Part shown: positions 16,065 to 26,332 of the stretch, piece after piece | Layout of the letters: each line of letters starts with the position of its first letter | Position numbering within the stretch: the first letter of the stretch is position 1 | Assembly: GCF_029868745.1 (NCBI RefSeq) | Contig: NZ_JARWOP010000375.1 | Span: 1 to 56,444 of the forward strand | DNA from: Nocardia wallacei | Lineage (GTDB): Bacteria; Actinomycetota; Actinomycetes; Mycobacteriales; Mycobacteriaceae | Reading direction: 5' to 3' | Length of the DNA stretch: 56,444 nt | Notes under the pieces: model-generated | The model's database searches: none | Told to the model about the DNA's origin: nothing | Seen by the model: only the letters and a program-made list of their open reading frames with translations | Translations under genes and position numbers: made by a program

Positions 16065-17687
16065 TTACACCGAATTCTCGAGTGTCTCTCTCAGCATCTT
16101 CTTGTCGAATTTCCCCGTGCTGTTCCGCGGAATTTTCTCGACAAGCCGGAATTCTTCGGGGATCCACCACTTCGCCACGCGATCCGCCAGGTGGTCGCGT
16201 AGTTCGTCGGCGCCGATCCGTCCGTCGGTCACGACGAATGCGGCGGGGCGCTCACCCCAGCGGTCATCCGGACGTCCGACCACGGCGGCCTCGTGCACCG
16301 ACGGGTGAGCCATCAGCGCCGACTCGAGGTCCACGGAACTGATCCACTCGCCGCCGGACTTGATCGCGTCCTTGAGCCGATCGGTAATCCGGACCCACCC
16401 GTTCGGGTCGATGGTCCCGACGTCCCCGGTCCGCAACCAGCCGTCGTGAAACTTGTCCGCGCCGACCTCCGGTCCGAGATAGGAGCTGGCGACCATGGGG
16501 CCACGAATCTCCAACTCGCCCATAGTGATTCCGTCTCGGGGCAGCTCCGCGCCGTCCTCGGCGACCGCACGCATCTCGTAGAGGGGCGAGATGCGGCCGG
16601 CCGACGCGCGCGCCCGCCACCCCGAGTCGGTGTCGACCATGGCGGACGGTGCGACCATGGTGGCTCCCGGGAAGACCTCGGTCATCCCCCAGCCTTGGAC
16701 GAAGTCGATCCCGAGGGCGGCGTAGGCGCGCATGAGCGTTTCGGGAACCGCGGTGCCGCCGCCGACGATGGTCCGCAGGCTCGACAGCTCGGCCGGTGCG
16801 CCCGACCGAACGATCCGCAGCAGGTCCATCCACACCGTGGGGACCCCGCCGGCCCAGGTCACGCGGTGCTCGGAAATCAACTCGGCGACCGCCTCGGGCG
16901 CGAGATCGGGCCCGGGCAGAACCATGTCGGCGCCGGTGAGCCCACAGATGAAGGGCAGGCCCCAGCCCAGCGCATGGAAAAGCGGGACCAACCCGAGGAC
17001 GACGTCCGGTTCACCGATCCGGAAGACGTCACTGCCCGCCATGGACAAGGCGTGCAGCACGATCGACCGATGGGAGTACAGGACGCCCTTCGGCTTCCCG
17101 GTCGTGCCGGAGGTGTAGCAGAGCGCCGCGGCGGCCCGCTCGTCGACATCGATCGGCGGCATCGGAACGCCGACCCGCGCGACCAGCTCCTCGAAACCGA
17201 CCTCGCCGGGCGCGAGATCCGCGGCGGCGGCACCGATGACCACAACATGCCGCAGGTGCGGCAACCGGTGCCGCAGACCATCGATCTGCGCCCGGAAAGC
17301 GGACTCGACGATCAGCACGGTGTCGTGGGCGTGATTGATCGTGTACACCAACTGGTCTTCGTGCAAACGCGGGTTGGCCGTGTGCAATACCGCGCCCATA
17401 CCCATCACCGCGTAGTAGATCTCGAGGTGCTCCTGGGTATTCCACGCCAGACTGCCGACCCGATCCCCGGGCCGCACGCCCAACCGCGCCAACGCCGCCG
17501 CGAGTCGCTCCGCACGGTCGAGCACCTCACCGAAGGTGGTCGACCGCGACGGCCCGCCAGGGCGGCTCGCCGACCTCGAAATCACTGTCGACCCGTGATG
17601 GATCGTGCGCATCCGCCGCAAGAGCAGTGCGATATTCAGATCGACGTCCATCATGAGTCCGGGCGGCAATTGCTCCGGCGCGCTCAT
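16065..17687 (-). CDS. AMP-forming acyl-CoA ligase (FadD-like)
   Basis: 540 residues, adenylate-forming family: P-loop-like YTSGTTGKPKGV (near 190), the A5 motif QGWGMTEVFPG, the A7 TGD (WLRTGDVGTID), the hinge DRLKDAIKSGGEWIS and the catalytic Lys in NSTGKFDKK near the C terminus. Everything needed for acyl-AMP then acyl-CoA formation is present. The sequence style (LNIALLLRRM near the N terminus, FHALGWGLPF) is that of medium-chain and aromatic/alicyclic acid ligases. Seventh or eighth in the operon: the ATG shares ATGA with the upstream crotonase stop, and the OCH-like gene follows after 23 bp. Confidence 0.9.
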   Translation of the reverse strand: MSAPEQLPPGLMMDVDLNIALLLRRMRTIHHGSTVISRSASRPGGPSRSTTFGEVLDRAERLAAALARLGVRPGDRVGSLAWNTQEHLEIYYAVMGMGAVLHTANPRLHEDQLVYTINHAHDTVLIVESAFRAQIDGLRHRLPHLRHVVVIGAAAADLAPGEVGFEELVARVGVPMPPIDVDERAAAALCYTSGTTGKPKGVLYSHRSIVLHALSMAGSDVFRIGEPDVVLGLVPLFHALGWGLPFICGLTGADMVLPGPDLAPEAVAELISEHRVTWAGGVPTVWMDLLRIVRSGAPAELSSLRTIVGGGTAVPETLMRAYAALGIDFVQGWGMTEVFPGATMVAPSAMVDTDSGWRARASAGRISPLYEMRAVAEDGAELPRDGITMGELEIRGPMVASSYLGPEVGADKFHDGWLRTGDVGTIDPNGWVRITDRLKDAIKSGGEWISSVDLESALMAHPSVHEAAVVGRPDDRWGERPAAFVVTDGRIGADELRDHLADRVAKWWIPEEFRLVEKIPRNSTGKFDKKMLRETLENSV

Positions 17688-18484
17688 CGTTCGACCGAAG
17701 CGGCCGCGCGTCGGCGGGCCCGAGCCTCGAGCGCGTCGTTGAGCAGACGCTGGTGGTCGGGCGACACGGCGGACACGCGCTCGGCCTGAAAACCCAGATC
17801 CAGCGTCACGCTCGACAACATGTGCAATATCGCGTTGAGCGCCTTCTTCGTGCCTTGCACCGCGACATACGGCGCGGCCGCCATCCGTTCGGCCACCTCC
17901 ATGGCCCGCGGCACCACCTCATCCGCCGGACACGCCTCGGTGACCAGACCCCATTCGGCGGCCACCCGGCCCACCACCGGATCCCCGGTGAGCAGATACC
18001 GCTTGGCCCGTGCCATGCCCACCAGAATCGGCCACATCATCGCCCCGCCGTCGCCGGCGACAAGACCGATCGCCACATGCGGATCCGACAACCGCGCTTC
18101 CTCGGCCACGATGCTGAAATCGCTCATCAACGCCATCGTGAAGCCATAACCCGCCGCGGCGCCGTTGACCGCCGCGATCACCGGCTGCGGCACGTTCAGC
18201 AGATCATCGACGATCTTTTTCGCCTCGAAAAACGTGGTTTCCCTCGTCACCGGCGTCTCCCCCGCGATCCACTCCAAATCGCCTCCGGCACAGAACGCAC
18301 GTCCCGCACCGGTCAACACCACCGCCCGCACCCGGCGGTCCATACCGATATCGGCGAAAACGGTCGACAATTCACGATGAAACTCGGCATCGATCGCATT
18401 CAACTTCTCGGCGCGCAGGAACGTCACCGTGAGCACACCACTGCTCGACAGATCGAATCCCATGGTCCGATATTTCTCATACAT
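17684..18484 (-). CDS. Crotonase-family protein (enoyl-CoA hydratase-like)
   Basis: 266 residues: oxyanion hole GRAFCAGGDLEWIAG (near 67), VNGAAAGYGFTMALMSDF, and DPHVAIGLVAGDGGAMMWP. The first hydratase Glu is replaced (GYGFTMAL), and the second region carries Asp in AGDGG, a pattern seen in crotonases other than classical hydratases. Substrate is probably the CoA ester made by the ligase directly downstream, whose start overlaps this stop. An AGAAGGAG site nine bases before the ATG at 18484 decides the start; the ATG at 18505 overlaps the RibBA stop and has no site of its own. Confidence 0.85.
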   Translation of the reverse strand: MYEKYRTMGFDLSSSGVLTVTFLRAEKLNAIDAEFHRELSTVFADIGMDRRVRAVVLTGAGRAFCAGGDLEWIAGETPVTRETTFFEAKKIVDDLLNVPQPVIAAVNGAAAGYGFTMALMSDFSIVAEEARLSDPHVAIGLVAGDGGAMMWPILVGMARAKRYLLTGDPVVGRVAAEWGLVTEACPADEVVPRAMEVAERMAAAPYVAVQGTKKALNAILHMLSSVTLDLGFQAERVSAVSPDHQRLLNDALEARARRRAAASVER

Positions 18485-18501
18485 CGTCGGTAACTCCTTC
18501 T

Positions 18502-19560
<1,059 letters not shown>

Positions 19561-19564
19561 GTGA

Positions 19565-20092
19565 TCACCTATCGACGTCCACAGACCGAGCGTCGACGAG
19601 CTCGCGGAACTTCGCGCCGTGCCAGATGAGCGGCTCGTTGTCACCGACGCCGAGTTTGTTCACCTCGAGCAGCGCCAACCAGTGGTCGCCCGCCTCGGAA
19701 ACCGAGTGGACCGAGCACTCCAACCACAACGACGCACCCTCGAGGAAAACCGCGCCGCGGTCGCCGACCTCGATCGCGACCTGCTCGAACCGCGCGGCGC
19801 GATCCTTACTCGCCAGCTTGCGGGTCAACTCGCTCTGCCCCCTGCCCAAGATCGACACTCCGAGCGCGTCGGCATCCTTGATCAGCGGCCATGTCTCCGA
19901 CGTCTTCTGCACGGCGACCGCGCCCAGACACGGATCGAGTGATACTCCGACCATGAACGACGAGGCGACCAGCGCGTGCTTCCCGCCGTCGATATCGACC
20001 GCGAGAACGGCTACGCCCGAAGGGAATTGGGCAAACGCGTTGCGCACGACCGTCGGATCACCGCCGAAAACACGCACCTTGGTCCGAGTCAT
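19565..20092 (-). CDS. NAD(P)H:flavin reductase, monooxygenase reductase component (HsaB/HpaC type)
   Basis: 175 residues with the flavin-reductase split-barrel pattern: FPSGVAVLAVDIDGGKHALVA then SSFMVGVSLDPCLGAVAVQK (flavin-binding region), LGVSILGRGQSELTRKLAS, and a C-terminal DHWLALLEVNKL..GDNEPLIWH that supplies the conserved His/phosphate region. Such enzymes make free reduced FMN or FAD for a separate oxygenase. The likely client is the luciferase-like monooxygenase that heads the same operon (22655-23860). AAAGGAAG precedes the ATG; RibBA follows after 4 bp. Confidence 0.87.
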   Translation of the reverse strand: MTRTKVRVFGGDPTVVRNAFAQFPSGVAVLAVDIDGGKHALVASSFMVGVSLDPCLGAVAVQKTSETWPLIKDADALGVSILGRGQSELTRKLASKDRAARFEQVAIEVGDRGAVFLEGASLWLECSVHSVSEAGDHWLALLEVNKLGVGDNEPLIWHGAKFRELVDARSVDVDR

Positions 20093-20134
20093 CAGTTCTT
20101 CCTTTCGCGAGACCGGGAGCGCCCCGCCGACTAC

Positions 20135-21076
20135 CTAATTGCTGGACACATCCGCCGCGTCCGCGGGGATCTCGCTCGCCATCTCCGGCGCCAGGAAAAC
20201 CATTTGCGCGCGGAGCGACTCACTCGCGTTGAACAACGGGGTGAGATCGCCGTCCCGCATCAGGTTTGTGGCGGTCCCCGCCCAGGCTTCCGGCGTGGGC
20301 GCGGCGGCCTTGATCCGCGGCATCGCGGTGAAGACGGTCCTGGCCGCCCCCACACCGCCCACCTCGAAGGACTCGCCGTGCACGGTCGTGTCCTGATGAG
20401 CGAGCCACGTGACGAATGCCGCGACGGCAGGCGCGGGAAAGTGTCCGCGCATGAGCTCCTGAACGACCGCATTGCTGTTGGCGAACGCGTCTTCGGTCAT
20501 CGGTGTCCAGGCGACGGGCAGCAGCGTGGTGACTTGGACACCGACCTCGCGTGCCTCTGCCACCAGGGAATTGCCGAGGCCCCAAATCGCCGCCTTGGCA
20601 GCGCCGTAGGAGGTGTCGTTGGGCAGGCCCATCAACCCGTTCGAAGAGATATTGATGAGACGTCCGCTACCCGATTCGATGAGGTGCGGCATGGCGTGGC
20701 GGGCGACCTCGACGACACCCCGGAAGCTGGTATCGAAGACGCGCCACCACACGTCGCTGTCCATCTCCCAGAAACGGCCGTAGGCGTTGATTCCGGCATT
20801 GTTCACGACGATGTCGAGACGCCCGAAGGTCTCGATCGCCGTCCGCACCAGATCCGCCGCTTCGGCGACAATATCGTGGCTGTCGGAGACCGCCGTCCCG
20901 CCGGCTGCGATAATCGCTGCCACTGTTTCCTCGGCGCGGGTGGTGGCGATGTCGTTGACCACGACCCGCGCGCCACGGGAAGCGAGCATAATGGCGTGCT
21001 CGCGTCCCATTCCTTGGCCTGCTCCGGTGACGATCGCAACTCGTCCACCGAAGTCGAGTTCGCTCTGCCCAGTCAT
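20135..21076 (-). CDS. SDR-family oxidoreductase with C-terminal extension
   Basis: 313 residues. SDR core: VTGAGQGMGREHA (about 14-26), VVNDIATTRAEE with the acidic residue for NAD, NNAGIN, NISSNGL with the catalytic Ser, and YGAAK. It resembles the hydroxyacyl-CoA dehydrogenase part of multifunctional beta-oxidation proteins. Beyond the usual end (residue ~245) there is a ~65-residue tail (FTAMPRIKAAAPTPEAWAGT and on) found in some actinobacterial SDRs. Fourth gene of the operon, 52 bp after the lyase-like gene. The open frame before ATG 21076 has no ribosome-binding site. Confidence 0.85.
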   Translation of the reverse strand: MTGQSELDFGGRVAIVTGAGQGMGREHAIMLASRGARVVVNDIATTRAEETVAAIIAAGGTAVSDSHDIVAEAADLVRTAIETFGRLDIVVNNAGINAYGRFWEMDSDVWWRVFDTSFRGVVEVARHAMPHLIESGSGRLINISSNGLMGLPNDTSYGAAKAAIWGLGNSLVAEAREVGVQVTTLLPVAWTPMTEDAFANSNAVVQELMRGHFPAPAVAAFVTWLAHQDTTVHGESFEVGGVGAARTVFTAMPRIKAAAPTPEAWAGTATNLMRDGDLTPLFNASESLRAQMVFLAPEMASEIPADAADVSSN

Positions 21077-21128
21077 TTCACGTACCTTTTTTCGATTTGC
21101 GGAAAACTGCCCAGCCGTACGGGCGACG

Positions 21129-22079
21129 CTAGGCATTGGGTGTATTGACGTAATCGCGTTGCGCTTCGGCCGGTAGAAACTTTTCCTCGGTGCCGCGCAC
21201 ATACTCCGGCGACGGCCGACCGAGCCGAGCGCCCCAGCCGAAGTCGTAAGCAGTTCCCTTCGCTTCGTTCATCTTCTCCACATATGCCGCGAACGGAGTG
21301 GCGTCGCCCGCTTCCTTGATGTCCAGGAGCAGACGCCACACCTCGTGGACGCCGGGCAGCACGAACGGCACGGCCTCGATCGCCTGGCCCACCGCGGTCA
21401 GTTCGGCGAGTGGCCGCCGGCCGATGAGATCGGCGCCCATCACGTAGCTCGGCCCGGGCGTCTCCCGCAGCGCCAGTTCCGCCTGCTCCCAGGTGTGGAA
21501 TCCCTCGAAGAAGATGGCATCGACGCCGGTCTCGGCGCGGTAGAGCCGGGCCCGGCGAACGGCCTCGTCGACACTTCCGCCGGCGGCGCCGAATCCGTCC
21601 GTCCGCGCGACGATCACGAAATCGGCATCCGCGCGGTCGCGAGCGTCGACCGCCGCGTTCAACCGCCCGATCGCCTCCGCGTCCGATACCAGTTCGATTC
21701 CGGTCGTTCCGCCGGACTTCTTGGGCTCGCGCTGATCCTCGATGTGGATGCCGGCAACCCCGGCATCGATGAACTCCTCGACCGTGCGCTGGACATTGAT
21801 GGGGGCGCCGAAACCGGTATCGGCGTCGCAGTACACAGGGATGTCGACGCTGCGCGCGACCCGCTTCGCATGCGCCACCACTTCGGTCAGGGTCAGCCAG
21901 CCGACGTCGGAGGCGCCTTCGGCCCACCATGCCGACATGCCGCCGGAAAGCTCGAACGCCTCGAAACCGGCGTGCTGGGACATTTGCGCGTGAAGCGGCA
22001 GGGACCCGAACGGCATGACCACGGTTTCGGGGCGCTGAAATATTTCGCGCAGCGCCGCGCCGGGCGAACTCAGACCCAT
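21129..22079 (-). CDS. Isocitrate lyase/PEP mutase superfamily protein, catalytic Cys loop altered
   Basis: 316 residues. The superfamily's Mg-binding core is clear: VYCDADTGFGAPINVQRTVE and GVAGIHIEDQ, followed by KKSGG. In C-C lyases of this family the loop is K(R/K)CGH with Cys as general acid; here Cys is Ser and His is Gly. Lyase chemistry of the isocitrate type is therefore unlikely, while oxaloacetate decarboxylase- or hydrolase-like roles remain possible. RBS GAGGAG precedes ATG 22079, 2 bp after the cupin stop. The substrate is probably a short 2-oxo- or hydroxy-dicarboxylate from ring cleavage (inference). Confidence 0.82.
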   Translation of the reverse strand: MGLSSPGAALREIFQRPETVVMPFGSLPLHAQMSQHAGFEAFELSGGMSAWWAEGASDVGWLTLTEVVAHAKRVARSVDIPVYCDADTGFGAPINVQRTVEEFIDAGVAGIHIEDQREPKKSGGTTGIELVSDAEAIGRLNAAVDARDRADADFVIVARTDGFGAAGGSVDEAVRRARLYRAETGVDAIFFEGFHTWEQAELALRETPGPSYVMGADLIGRRPLAELTAVGQAIEAVPFVLPGVHEVWRLLLDIKEAGDATPFAAYVEKMNEAKGTAYDFGWGARLGRPSPEYVRGTEEKFLPAEAQRDYVNTPNA

Positions 22080-22081
22080 GA

Positions 22082-22612
22082 TTACTCCTCTATTTCCGAT
22101 GGTCCGTGGTTGTAGCCGATGGTCACAACGATGTAGACACAGTCTTCGTCGTACGGGTTTTTCCACGCATGGGGAACACCGGCCAGCACAAGCAGATCGC
22201 CCGGAACGAGAGTTCGCATCTTCCCGCCGGGAAGTTCGAGATCCACTTTTCCGGAGATCACGACCTCGTAATCGATGGTGTCGCTCGCGTGCATATTGGG
22301 ATCGCCGCCGTCACCGGTGCCGGCCATACTGGGATCGAGTTGCTCAGGATCCAGTTCGTTTCCGGCCGACCGTGCCGGGAAACTGCTCACACCGAACGTG
22401 GAACCATTCGGACCCGCCAATCGGACGCGAGCGGGCGGGCCACCAATATTCGCTCTGCTGTGACCACCCTCGACCGCCCAGTAGAATGCGCCGTCGGCGA
22501 TGCCCGGCATATCGATGACCGCCGGCCCGCCCGCTTCCAGGAAATCCGCCTCCCCCGAGTCGGTGGTTCCCGCGACGACCAGTCGGAATTCTTTCGGATC
22601 CGGAAATGTCAT
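22082..22612 (-). CDS. Cupin-domain protein
   Basis: 176 residues. The C-terminal half is a single small cupin barrel: DTIDYEVVISGKVDLELPGG (motif 1 with Asp/Glu in place of the usual His pair) and LVPGDLLVLAGVPHAWKNP (motif 2 with the metal-type His). The N-terminal ~85 residues (RLVVAGTTDSGEADFL and on) also look beta-rich and occur in cupins next to catabolic operons. It might isomerise, bind or hydrolyse a pathway intermediate; no reaction can be assigned. Second gene of the operon, 42 bp after the luciferase-like monooxygenase. Confidence 0.8.
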   Translation of the reverse strand: MTFPDPKEFRLVVAGTTDSGEADFLEAGGPAVIDMPGIADGAFYWAVEGGHSRANIGGPPARVRLAGPNGSTFGVSSFPARSAGNELDPEQLDPSMAGTGDGGDPNMHASDTIDYEVVISGKVDLELPGGKMRTLVPGDLLVLAGVPHAWKNPYDEDCVYIVVTIGYNHGPSEIEE

Positions 22613-22654
22613 GTACCTTCACTCCCTTGTAAAGGATCGGTTCGGGTATCCGCG

Positions 22655-23860
22655 TCAGGCGCGAAGCCCGGCACTGCGCATCAGCGGGAAGATCTGCTCG
22701 TTCAGGCGGTCCAGGCCTTCGTCGTAATCGACCAGCCCGGTGCAGACGCCCGAGATGCCCGCGTCCGACAACTTCTGAATGCCCTCGACGATCATTTCGG
22801 GCGTGCCCACCAGCGGAACGAGACCGGCCCTCAGGAAGGTGCGGACGGATTCGTCCTTCTTGAAGTCTCGATCCCGCTTGTAGTCGTCCCAGCGCATACT
22901 GCGGGCGTCACCCGAGGCGATGATTTGTTGGTAGCGCACCGCGCTTTCCCAATCGCCCTTTTCATCGACGACGTACTTCACGTAGTCCCGCGCTTCTTTC
23001 TCGGTGTCCTTGCACACGATGTGCACGCCGGCCCACAGGCCGAGGTCCGGCCTACCCGCCTGATCGGCGTTGGCGCGAACCTTCTGGGTGACCGCTTTAC
23101 TGCTGTCCACGTCGGCGACCGCGATGAACAGAATGTTGGCGTGCTTGAACGCGAAGTTCTGTCCGGCGGGGCTGGCGCCCGCACTCATCACCATGGGCCC
23201 GGGCGATTGCACAGGCTTGGGGTAAGCCTGAGCACCTTCCAGAGTGAAGAATTCACCTTCGAAGTCGAATTCGTATTCGTCGCCCCCATCGGACCAGAGT
23301 CGCTCGACGATCGTCATCCACTCTTCGGCCAGCTCGTAGCGCTTGTCGTGCTCGGGGAGTTCGAGACCGAACATCTTGTACTCCGGCAGGTGGTAGCCGG
23401 CGACGGCGTTCAAACCCATGCGACCGCCGCTGATGTGATCGACCGTCGCGCTCATCTTCGCCGCCATGAGCGGATGTACGAACGGGACGTGACAGGTGGC
23501 GAAAATCTGAATGTTGCGCGTCACCGCCGCCAGGCCCGCCGCCCAGGTGAAAGTCTCGTGCTGCCTGCCCCAGGGCCGGTCCGGACCGGAAAGTCCCTGC
23601 CACCGAGCAATCGGGATGAATCCCTCGACGCCGTACCTGTCCGCCTTTTCGGCAAGGCCCCGGACCTCGTCCCAATTTCCGAGCTTGATGGTGTTCTCGG
23701 CAAGCGTCAGACCGCCCTGGCCGGTGGATACATTCGCTCCGAAAATCGCGAATTTGAATTTGTTCGGTCCGTCGACCATGGGCCGTTCGTCACGTTCGAC
23801 GGTATGATCGGCGACAAAATCCCGGGCAGCGTCGCTCTTGATCAGTTCAGGGGCACTCAT
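22655..23860 (-). CDS. Luciferase-like (LLM) FMN-dependent monooxygenase, RutA/SfnG-like
   Basis: 401 residues, bacterial-luciferase TIM barrel. The stretch from KFAIFGANVSTGQGG, through WDEVRGLAEKADRYGVEGFI, TWAAGLAAVTRNIQIFATCH, AKMSATVDHISGGRMGLNAV to GYHLPEYKMFG, follows the order of the RutA/SfnG group. Those are two-component monooxygenases that use FMNH2 supplied by a reductase, cleaving C-N or C-S bonds or doing Baeyer-Villiger-like chemistry. A reductase (19565) and RibBA lie in the same operon. This is the first gene of the 11-gene operon, divergent from the AraC regulator. TGGAGA precedes ATG 23860. Confidence 0.87.
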   Translation of the reverse strand: MSAPELIKSDAARDFVADHTVERDERPMVDGPNKFKFAIFGANVSTGQGGLTLAENTIKLGNWDEVRGLAEKADRYGVEGFIPIARWQGLSGPDRPWGRQHETFTWAAGLAAVTRNIQIFATCHVPFVHPLMAAKMSATVDHISGGRMGLNAVAGYHLPEYKMFGLELPEHDKRYELAEEWMTIVERLWSDGGDEYEFDFEGEFFTLEGAQAYPKPVQSPGPMVMSAGASPAGQNFAFKHANILFIAVADVDSSKAVTQKVRANADQAGRPDLGLWAGVHIVCKDTEKEARDYVKYVVDEKGDWESAVRYQQIIASGDARSMRWDDYKRDRDFKKDESVRTFLRAGLVPLVGTPEMIVEGIQKLSDAGISGVCTGLVDYDEGLDRLNEQIFPLMRSAGLRA

Positions 23861-24151
23861 CGAATTTCTCCAGATAGTCGTTGTTCGGGTGCCGAAAAGC
23901 ACCTGCACTATGTCGAATTGCGCGAGCCGATCGCGCTACGGCGGTCCAGACGCACGGGGTGCGCCGGTGGCCTTGCTCACATTCGCTACGGCCAGGTTAA
24001 GAGCGGTGTGCACCGGTATGGCATGACATTCGACGCCAATCAGGCCGGAAAGCGCGTCAAGTACTTGCCCCCGCGGCCCGATGGCGCAGGATGCAAAGCT
24101 AGTGGCGGGACTTGTGGTACTACCGGGCCTCGGCGGCTCGAGGAGGCAGCA

Positions 24152-25198
24152 ATGAAGCTGAACTCGTATCAGAACCTGCGCGTCGCGAACTTCAGTGTCC
24201 ACGCGCTGCGCCGGCTTCTCGAAGACGCCGGTCTCGACTGGCGAACGGCACTCGCCAACGCGGAAATCGACCCTGACGCGGTGAGTCGCCCGGGCGGCAC
24301 CATCCCCGCGAGGAAGGAGCTGGCCTTCCAACTCGAGTTCATCGCCCTGACGAGAGACCGCATCGATCTCTGGCTACACGCCGCGCGCGCCTACACCACC
24401 GCCACCGTCGGCGCCCGCGGGATGGCTCTCGCGACCGCGCCGACCATTGCGGCGTGGGTCGAGGTCGCGAGCGCGGTCGACTACTCGCCCGGCCTACTCG
24501 AGATCGGGCCTCTTCGAACACCCGACGGCACGGTGACAGGCGTCGAGTTCACCTACCCCGACGCCCCGAAGGAGCTGACACCGTTCAGCGCCTATCGGGA
24601 CATCTTCGTTGTCAGCCGTTCGTTCGAGTGGCTGTATGGCGGCCGATTCCCGTTCACTCGCATCGATTTTCCGTTGCCGGAGGTCTCGCCCGAAGCCTTG
24701 ACCTACGTCTCCAGCGACGTTGTCGTCTGTGGCTCCGAGACGCTGCGGATGTGGTGGGACCCCGTGATATCGGCGGAGGAACTCCCGTTCGGAAACGCGT
24801 TCCAGCATGCGGCATGGGTCAAAGCGGACACCGAAGTCCTCGACTCGTTCAGGGCGACGGGCGACTGGCCGGACACCGTCGCCAAAGCCATCCGGGCCGC
24901 ACCGGCGCTAAACCGCAAACTGGCGAATGTGGCTGCCGCGCTGCAGGTCTCGCCGCGCACCCTGCAGCGCAAGCTCGAACTCGCGGGCCACGACTTCGCC
25001 GAGCTGCGCGACCAAGTCCTGTGCGACCTCGCCTGCGATCTGCTCTCCAATTCCGATTACTCCGTATCGCGGATATCTCGGACGCTGGGCTACAAGGACG
25101 CCGCCAGCTTCACGATCGCCTTCAAGCGGTGGCGGGGGATGCCGCCGTCCGCGTACCGGGAGGCCACCCACTACGGTCCCGACAGCCCCCCGGAGTAG
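24152..25198 (+). CDS. AraC-family transcriptional regulator (arabinose-binding-type N domain)
   Basis: 348 residues. Residues ~1-205 resemble the Arabinose_bd domain of OruR/VirS-type regulators (SVHALRRLLEDAGLDWRTAL, MALATAPTIAAWVEV). Residues ~265-340 form the double helix-turn-helix: LANVAAALQVSPRTLQRKLE and ISRTLGYKDAASFTIAFKRW followed by MPPSAYR. AGGAGG at 24141-24146 sets the ATG; the longer open frame running back to 22106 is antisense to other genes. It is transcribed divergently from the long catabolic operon (291 bp between starts) and probably activates it. Confidence 0.88.
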   Translation: MKLNSYQNLRVANFSVHALRRLLEDAGLDWRTALANAEIDPDAVSRPGGTIPARKELAFQLEFIALTRDRIDLWLHAARAYTTATVGARGMALATAPTIAAWVEVASAVDYSPGLLEIGPLRTPDGTVTGVEFTYPDAPKELTPFSAYRDIFVVSRSFEWLYGGRFPFTRIDFPLPEVSPEALTYVSSDVVVCGSETLRMWWDPVISAEELPFGNAFQHAAWVKADTEVLDSFRATGDWPDTVAKAIRAAPALNRKLANVAAALQVSPRTLQRKLELAGHDFAELRDQVLCDLACDLLSNSDYSVSRISRTLGYKDAASFTIAFKRWRGMPPSAYREATHYGPDSPPE

Positions 25199-25207
25199 CT
25201 CGCGCAG

Positions 25208-26113
25208 TCAGAGTTGAAGCGCCGCTGCGAGTTCGCGCAAGGCCGGGCGCGGATCGCTCCGGGGCGTGTCGCCCAGGACCTGCACCACGACGTGGTCCGC
25301 ACCGGCGTCGAGGTGCGCGGTGATCCGCGAGGCGGCATCGGCGGCGGAGCCCATGCCGACAAGCGCACGAGCCAAACGGTCGGACCCGCCGTCCACCACA
25401 TCGGACTCGTCGAAACCCAGCCGCAGCCACGAGTTCCGGTAATTGGGTAGCCGCGAGGACGGCCCCAGGTGCGAGTGTGCGCGCCGGAGTTGATCGTCCG
25501 CACTGCCACCGATCGCCACGGCCTGCTCGGTCACGATCCATCGGTCTTCGCCCAGGATCGAGCGGGTGAGTTTCGTGTGCTCGGGTGTCACCAGGTACGG
25601 GTGTGCGCCGTCGGCATGCTCACCGGACAACTCGATCATCTTCGGGCCCAACGCGGCCAGCAGCCGCAGAGCCGTGGAGCCGGCCTCGATCTCCGCGGGC
25701 AGGCCGTCCATGCGCTCTAGGTAGGTGCGCATCATCGCGAGAGGTTTGCGGTAGGCGCCGCCGACCACCTGATCGACGAACGGCGCATGACTGACCCCCA
25801 GACCGAGGACGAACCGTCCCGGATACAGGGCACTGAGGAGGCGGCCGCCGGACTCCGCGGCCGTCGGTATCCGGACATGGATGTTGGCGATGCCCGTCCC
25901 CACGACCAGCCGGTCGGTGGCGGCCAAGAAGGCCGCGGACTCCACGAGCACGTCTTTGCCGCTGCCCTCGGGCATGAACAACGATCCGAAACCCATCGCC
26001 TCGATGTCACGGGCGATGTGCTGCGCCTCGCGGATCGGCCACGGTTCACTGTTCCACCACACGCCGATCCTGGACGGAAACGTCACTCGGGCAGGCTTAT
26101 TCGTCACCTTCAT
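25208..26113 (-). CDS. LLM-class oxidoreductase, probably F420-dependent
   Basis: 301 residues, luciferase-like barrel: SRIGVWWNSEPWPIREAQHI, MGFGSLFMPEGSGKDVL, TDRLVVGTGIANIHVRIP, ALYPGRFVLGLGVSHAPFVD. This resembles the actinobacterial LLM proteins annotated as F420-dependent, and the two COG2085 F420-reductase-like genes in the island fit with that cofactor. Its 3' end faces the AraC gene 9 bp away. The start (GAAGGG upstream) is 18 bp from island operator site B, but that site points the other way. Confidence 0.82.
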   Translation of the reverse strand: MKVTNKPARVTFPSRIGVWWNSEPWPIREAQHIARDIEAMGFGSLFMPEGSGKDVLVESAAFLAATDRLVVGTGIANIHVRIPTAAESGGRLLSALYPGRFVLGLGVSHAPFVDQVVGGAYRKPLAMMRTYLERMDGLPAEIEAGSTALRLLAALGPKMIELSGEHADGAHPYLVTPEHTKLTRSILGEDRWIVTEQAVAIGGSADDQLRRAHSHLGPSSRLPNYRNSWLRLGFDESDVVDGGSDRLARALVGMGSAADAASRITAHLDAGADHVVVQVLGDTPRSDPRPALRELAAALQL

Positions 26114-26131
26114 GCAGATACACCCTTCCCT

Positions 26132-26157
26132 ATTTGGACGAGATGTGTCAGTATGCT
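26132..26157 (+). promoter_or_regulatory. Island operator-promoter motif, site B
   Basis: GGACGAGATGTGTCAGTAT with core GAC-N7-GTC at 26137-26149; the motif ends in TATGCT, a possible -10. It points at the secreted protein gene (26333) and lies just upstream of the divergent LLM gene (26113), so it may control both. Confidence 0.7.
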
Positions 26158-26332
26158 TGAGATCACACTACTCCGGCGATGCGCCACACCGCAGCCGCCC
26201 CGGGCGGCCACGTCGGCTCGCATTACCCGAACAATCGACTGATCAGTCCCTGCCGCCTCGGCATCGAAATTCGAATTCGCAGCAGATATTTCGGGTCGAA
26301 ATCTCCCGCTTGCCCCGATGAAGGAAATCGAA

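Noticed and set aside
22106..24151. In-frame extension of the AraC regulator to give 1030 residues
   Set aside because: The extra 680 codons run antisense to the cupin and monooxygenase genes; a strong AGGAGG before ATG 24152 marks the real start.
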